From Zancudomyces culisetae (Eukaryota; Kickxellomycota; Harpellomycetes; Harpellales; Legeriomycetaceae), in assembly GCA_001969505.1 (NCBI GenBank), contig LSSK01000476.1:1-14497 (forward strand): a stretch of 14,497 nucleotides of DNA, written 5' to 3'. This document shows, piece after piece, positions 9,779 through 14,497 of this stretch. How positions within the stretch are numbered: position 1 is the first letter of the stretch; every line of letters starts with the position of its first letter. The position numbers and the translations under genes are program-made. Below the pieces are notes generated by a model. It was given only the letters and a program-made list of their open reading frames with translations. It had not been told where the DNA came from and did no database searches.

Positions 9779-11628
9779 CTAGGATGTCAGGTACTGTACA
9801 GTCAACCCAGTAGCCTGCGAAATAAAGTTTACATATTTCGAAGCATTGGTATAGACACCTACAATATTTCTGTTTCCGCACTTGCTGACCAGGTTCAAGC
9901 TGGCTATCCAGGTACCATAACTTGTGATACCTACCAGTCTGGAAACTGGGTTATTCAAGTCTTTGGTTGAATCTAGAACTATTACAGGACCACCCGAATC
10001 ACCACTACATGTGTCGCCACCAACTCCACCACCAACAATATTTCCGTTGGAGTCGTAGTTCTGGTTGGTTCCAGTTGCGCACAGTTGGTTTCCAACATTA
10101 TTTCCTGTAAACCCGGCATATATCTGGTTGCATTGGGCCTTGGGCAAAGTGATTATTTGAGCTTTTTTGAGAACTGAGGACATTTCGGTACCCTTTGAAT
10201 CGGTAGCACCCCATCCCAGGGCCCAGAGTAACGCATTATCAGTTATTGGTGGTCTGGTATTTGTGTTTGGAGAGTAAACTTTGGCAGGATTTATGGACCC
10301 GCCAATACCATCGGTCGGATTGAATGGCGAGGCGACCTTAAGCAATGCGATATCGTTGTCAAGTGTGGTTGGGTTGTACTGTCCGTGAAGTAGTCCACGT
10401 GTGACGCGACGGAAATTGGAATCCATATTCAACGTAAAGTTATAGTTTCCAACGCGTACATACATATCGTTGAGATAGCCACCATACAAGCAGTGAGCTG
10501 CTGTTACCAACCAATCGGGACTGATCAAAGTTGCTCCACAAAAGATGCTGCGTCGGTAGTCGACCAAATATCCAGCATATCTGTAGTTAATCTTTTCGTT
10601 GCTTGCAGTCACGGTAGTACCACCAACTATCCTGGTTTTGCCAACAATTGGTGTATTTGTTACGTTTTTAGCAGCGCCACCCTGTGGAGCCGGTGCTGAC
10701 ACTGGTGCTGCTGCCGACGCTGATGGTGGTGTCGACGCTGGTGCCGAAACTGGTTTTGATGCCGGCTTTGGTGCCGGCTTTGGTGCTGGTACTGTTGCGG
10801 TTACTACCTTTATCGCTGTTTTGACTTGTGTAACCACAGTCTTTACAACTACAGTCGCAATAGGGCTTTTGGCATTGTTTTTATTTGGATTTGCTGCAGC
10901 CAGGTTATTCATATTAATATTTTCATTGTTATTCTGCTTTATAGATGGGTTGGAGAATAGCTCTTTATACCCAGCATTATTTTTATCTTCATTTCCTTCC
11001 CCTTCACCATTTCCTGCTTTTTCTTCTGTTACTTCCACATTCACCCATTCAGCTGCCGATGGTGAAAACGATGGCGATTCCGATGATAAAAATTTACCAT
11101 CCGTTTCTCTCATTACAAAATCTAGATTTTTAAATCCAGAGTTAGGCATGTTGAGTGTTCCAAAATCGTTTTTATTCATCAGGTTATTTGGAATCATGGA
11201 TGAGGCATCATTATTGGGATAGCTTTGTGGAAGCTCAATAAACAAAGGTGAGTTTTGTCCAAATGGATTTGTGGATGTATCCGGCTTGGTATCAGCAGTC
11301 TGCTTATTGCCACTACCGCCGTCATTGTTTGGCGACACAGGCTTGGCATTCACTATTAATATTGTGCAAAATATATGAATATTAGATTTAGCTATTATTT
11401 ATCACTTGTAAAATAGATACCGATATGGCAAAATATACTTTAAAGAGCAACACGCAGTCGAATAGAGATGAGGAGGTGTTAAAAATAATAGAATCTCGAG
11501 GATCAGTATCACCAAATAATCACAGGTAACTTACCATCTCTGAAACCAAAGTTGAGCACTAGGATCATAGCTAAGGCCATAATACTACTATGGCGAAAAG
11601 TAGCAATCTTATTATTAGGTCTATTCAT
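9779..11628 (-). CDS. secreted trypsin-like serine protease (S1A) with long pro-region
   Basis: Spliced on the minus strand as 11628-11535 joined to 11352-9779, 555 residues. Exon 1 gives a basic n-region and the hydrophobic stretch MALAMILVLNFGF, a signal peptide or anchor. An Asn/Ser-rich pro-region follows, then a Thr/Val/Lys stretch (about 198-219) and a Pro/Ala/Lys/Ser stalk. The protease domain begins at GKTR|IVGG (Ile273), the usual activation cleavage. The catalytic triad is His318 (TAAHC), Asp365 (DNDIALL) and Ser484 (GDSGGP). Asp478, six residues before the serine, is the trypsin S1-pocket Asp, predicting cleavage after Arg or Lys. Sequons occur at Asn261, Asn336 and Asn534. It is probably an exported zymogen for extracellular protein digestion. 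The pro-region of about 240 residues is much longer than in digestive trypsins. A second in-frame ATG (11580) could also start the signal peptide. Catalytic residues are intact, so the gene looks functional. Confidence 0.93.
10761..10790 (-). repeat. 12-nt tandem repeat encoding Pro-Ala-Pro-Lys units
   Basis: Two perfect plus-strand copies of GCCGGCTTTGGT (10761-10772 and 10773-10784) and a partial third lie within the protease gene. On the coding strand they give PAPKPAPKPASK, part of the stalk between pro-region and catalytic domain. The repeat length is a multiple of three, so copy-number changes would keep the frame. Confidence 0.7.
11353..11534 (-). other. intron separating signal-peptide exon from protease
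   Basis: The donor GATG|GTAAGT starts at 11534 and the acceptor AATAG ends at 11353, giving 182 nt. Phase matches on both sides: one base G from exon 1 plus TG gives Val32. A CTAAT branch-like motif lies about 30 nt before the acceptor. Splicing supplies the missing ATG and signal peptide; the downstream frame on its own begins only with GTG and has no export signal. Confidence 0.85.
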
Positions 11629-11670
11629 TTCTACTTCTATTTCTATCGTTTGGACCAAAGATTATATTAA

Positions 11671-11697
11671 TTAGTATATTAGTATATTAGTATATTA
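11671..11697. repeat. 8-bp tandem repeat TTAGTATA, about 3.4 copies
   Basis: Three perfect TTAGTATA units plus TTA run from 11671 to 11697, ending about 40 bp upstream of the protease ATG. On the protease sense strand the unit reads TATACTAA, so the array presents three successive TACTAA motifs, which resemble the intron branch consensus. It could equally be a simple slippage repeat in a promoter. Confidence 0.75.
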
Positions 11698-13903
11698 AAG
11701 TGGAATAAGTAACAATTATTATCTACTACAGAAGAAAAGGAAAAAAGGAGGAAATACTAAGGATATTTATATATCTTGAATTGTCAATACATATTATTGT
11801 TAACCGGGTTATAAAGAGAGTGCCCTCCCTCCCCAATACACACACACATGTAAATGTGATACAAATATATGCGCACGCACAACAAATGTAGATGCAGTAT
11901 TACATTAAGCAATCATGAAAAATTGTTATAATGCTACTAATATGCATGCGCAATCTCATTTTCACTTGTCTTTTCTCCTCTTGTTTTATGAGCAAGAGCT
12001 ATAGGTACAAGCTATGAAGCGTATAACATGAGTCCATGGTGTTCAGTGTACTATTCTGTAGTATATACAACGTATTATAGCATAGTTTAGCTTATTACAG
12101 CATACACGCGCAAAAATGAGTAGGACAGAGTACTGGAATTGTATTAACTGGATAAGATATTGATCTACAAAAATTAATACAGTTTCATGCAAAATTATGC
12201 CGATATGACTATGAAGTTTGTGGTTAAGTGATGTCGATATTGGCGGGTCTGAGGAAACTAGCATCGTTGCGCTGATAATAGTGTGAACCGGGAGCTGCTT
12301 CCCTTGTAATATCAATTTCATAAATGGATTTCGGGATAAAATTTTCTGTAAATTTATTAAAATGTTGAAATTAATACAGTTTATGGCATAACACAGCGTG
12401 AGAGGAAGATCAGTTTGTAGCATATAATGCATATTTGACGCTTTATCTTGCCGATCAATATACCCATGTCCCACCTCCCTTTCCTAATTTATTTTTTTTG
12501 GAATAATAAAAGAAGAAGAGCAGGTACTTTGACATGTAAGAAACGAGGATCATTTACAATACGAACCTCTATACTAATTGGGATGAAATTACATATTTTT
12601 GATCTACAAGTTATAAAAAGCGTAGATCTTTAAAAATTCAAGAACGAACCCACCTCTAACTATTTCTGCTTAATGCATAAATATGAATATCGTTATTTTA
12701 GATCAACGTTGATGGTAGGTACATGACATAATAAGTACTAGCCAAATAAAGGTAGAACGAAATTGCAAAAGCGTACCTTTTAAAGGATTATGTTATTTTT
12801 CACTGAAATAGCGTTCAAAGAAAAATTACAAGATCTTTGTTTTTCTGTTACCAAAAGGCTCAACACAAGTGAGGGCTAGAGTGATAAAAAGCTAAATATG
12901 AACCAATTTAACCTTATAAAAATATAATCACCGTTATGAAAATATCTTTTAGTCTCATTTGAAATAACGTTGGTTTTATTTTTACCCTATGTATCAAGTA
13001 AGGGTGTTGGTATGTTTACGTTTACGAGAATTGGTACTTCAGATAATTAGTGTATGTGGACAACCAACCTACACCATACATAATACACACCACTCTTTAA
13101 ATTTTACCATCCAACTAACCTCATCTTTTACTTGGGCTTCAATATTAACATCTTAAAGAACATACTGTACTATTTTTCTCTTGTCCAAAAAAAGATAATA
13201 GGAATACGTACCCATTAGTGTTCCCTGACAAGTTTTCATAAAACTTTTTATATTTTTACTATTTAACTTTCTCGAGTCCGCAGCAAAAATGGAAATACTA
13301 ATTTGATGTCTTTTTAATAGCTTGCTCGTTATTGATAGAGTTTAAAGCCACAATATCTGGGGAAAGTATACAAGGTTTTGTTCTTTTTAGACTATTTCAG
13401 CCACCCAAAAGGGAGTTTCGAGGTAGTAAAATAGATGGTTCTATTCTTTTCCAAGCTACTATTCTAGAAACGCTAAATATATACTGCACCTTCATAAGTT
13501 CTGACCAATCCTTTATTTTTTGTTTTTCTGAGAGATGTTCTTGTTATATTATCCGTTTTGACATAATTATCCTAGACTCTAGTACTATCTTTCAGGCGGG
13601 AAAAAGAAAAAAGGAGAATTAGACTATTTTACTCAAATGGAAGTAATATGAATAGTTTACGCAGCTTGAGCTTGAATCTGGAAGCTTTCAGTAATCACGA
13701 GAACTATCTTTTCTAAATTGGCCCATGAATCCCAAAAAATGGAATTTTTTCCACATCAACCATTTCACTCAAATCATTTCCAACAGTTATAATCTTTGTA
13801 GTGATACATTCGCTGCGCAGCAAACGATGATTTAGCCCAAGTATTTGTAAGGGAAAGATATATAATCAAGCTAATCTCCACTACGCTGGTTGCGATCAAT
13901 TCT

Positions 13904-13931
13904 GTTTGAATTACCTTTATATCATTCAAAC
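13904..13931. repeat. perfect 8-bp inverted repeat before the F-box-like gene
   Basis: GTTTGAAT (13904-13911) and ATTCAAAC (13924-13931) are exact reverse complements with a 12-nt spacer. They lie 46 bp before the ATG at 13978. The element could be a hairpin in the leader or a dyad operator; its function is unknown. Confidence 0.6.
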
Positions 13932-13977
13932 AATCAAAGTTAAAAAATAAGATTAAATCAATTATATTAACAATATA

Positions 13978-14301
13978 ATGGATGATAGCAGCAGTAGCAG
14001 TGTTTTCAACAATCTTCCAGAATGTGTCCTGTCAACTATATTTGTACTTGTCCAAAACCCCTATTTATCATCACTGAACAAAAGTATGTACCATGCCTCA
14101 CAACAAGTAGACACCATTAGCAAGTATATTGTTCAAAATGTCTCATCAAGTTCAAAGAATACTTTTAAAACAAATTTAAAAAATATACTCGAGAGTTACA
14201 CTAGAATTAATATGAATGAAACCGTTGGAATTTTAGTCTTTAAAAGACTCAGAAAGTTGGAATACGAAACTGCTCTAAATCTGGCAATCAAGTACAATTG
14301 A
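13978..14301 (+). CDS. F-box-like protein, 107 residues up to an in-frame TGA
   Basis: The frame begins with a Ser-rich leader and then NNLPECVLSTIFVLVQNPYL (residues 11-30), followed by SLNKSMYHAS. This fits the F-box pattern of Leu-Pro, a hydrophobic helix and a second hydrophobic helix. F-box proteins dock substrates onto Skp1-cullin ubiquitin ligases. The C-terminal part, ALNLAIKYN just before the TGA, resembles the start of an ankyrin-type helix pair whose second half (RKILSKLLK) lies directly after the stop. The ATG is preceded by the AT-rich inverted-repeat leader. Either the product is a short F-box protein, or this is the front of a broken longer gene. The F-box assignment rests on pattern only and is moderate. 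Confidence 0.5.
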   Translation: MDDSSSSSVFNNLPECVLSTIFVLVQNPYLSSLNKSMYHASQQVDTISKYIVQNVSSSSKNTFKTNLKNILESYTRINMNETVGILVFKRLRKLEYETALNLAIKYN

Positions 14302-14497
14302 AGGAAAATACTAAGTAAACTGCTTAAAATGTACCTTGTAATAGACAAAAGTACATCAACTGTTGTATACCAGGGAACTTTATTTATGAAAGAGCACGAG
14401 TATCTAGACATCAATATTGAACATTTATCATTAAATATGAACGAATTACTTAGCGATCACAAAGATATCAAAATTTCTGAGTGTCTTTGTGTAAGAC
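14302..14497 (+). pseudogene. same-frame continuation of the F-box-like gene after TGA
   Basis: Immediately after the TGA at 14299-14301 the same frame stays open for 65 codons to the window edge. It starts RKILSKLLKMYLVIDK, which completes the ankyrin-like helix begun before the stop. No plausible intron removes the TGA: the nearest GT (14292) and AG (14314) would give only about 23 nt. The simplest reading is a nonsense mutation in a longer F-box/repeat protein, or a base-call error. The rest of the gene lies outside the window. Confidence 0.45.

Larger units (their letters stand above)
11629..13977. other. intergenic region without a supported gene
   Basis: About 2.3 kb of AT-rich DNA lies between the protease start and the F-box-like gene. 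It contains an 8-bp tandem repeat (11671-11697) and an inverted repeat (13904-13931). One minus-strand open frame spans 12474-12043, about 143 codons from a GTG and shorter from the first ATG. It resembles no family I know, is rich in Ile/Leu, and has no clear start context. A 96-codon plus-strand frame at 13332-13622 is equally unconvincing. No tRNA, rRNA or transposon ends were seen. Confidence 0.6.

Noticed and set aside
10599-11222. Plus-strand Ala/Gly/Phe-rich open frame of 207 codons
   Set aside because: It is the antisense shadow of the low-complexity Pro/Ala/Asn pro-region of the protease.

Overview
The window reads as nuclear DNA of an intron-bearing, AT-rich eukaryote, most likely a fungus. 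Intergenic DNA is full of A and T tracts, introns are GT-AG with GTAAGA/GTAAGT donors, and there are no operons. The gene content fits: a fungal-type inositol-1-phosphate synthase (Ino1), an Itc1-like ISWI subunit with WAC, DDT, WHIM and WSD regions but no PHD finger or bromodomain, a secreted trypsin-family protease, and an F-box-type protein. A secreted S1A trypsin together with low GC content points to an early-diverging, possibly animal-associated lineage (Zoopagomycota-like). That placement is inference at low confidence; no rRNA or other marker is present.

Layout. 1-1349 (minus): INO1, missing its 3' end at the window edge. 1350-5356: about 4 kb without a credible protein gene between the divergent INO1 and ITC1. 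It holds INO1 promoter and 5'UTR signals (TATAAAAG and a candidate 389-nt leader intron), five CAGCTG E-box palindromes, a four-run G-quadruplex motif and a possible ITC1 leader intron. 5357-9455 (plus): ITC1, two exons, 1320 residues. The 136-nt intron falls inside the WAC domain, so the gene looks like two unrelated ORFs until spliced. 9456-9778: short convergent 3' intergenic stretch with poly(A) signals for both genes. 9779-11628 (minus): trypsin-like serine protease, two exons, 555 residues. The short first exon carries the signal peptide. 11629-13977: about 2.3 kb with no supported gene, holding an 8-bp tandem repeat and an inverted repeat. 13978-end (plus): F-box-like gene interrupted by an in-frame TGA, after which the same frame stays open to the window edge.

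The genes do not form a pathway. INO1 makes inositol phosphate for phosphoinositides and storage polyphosphates. ITC1 would act with an ISWI-family ATPase in nucleosome spacing and repression. The protease is exported, and the F-box protein would be a substrate adaptor for ubiquitin ligation. I see no mobile element, CRISPR array, tRNA or rRNA, and no convincing new multi-gene system. The most unusual items are the broken F-box gene, the regulatory-looking INO1-ITC1 spacer and the long low-complexity pro-region of the protease.
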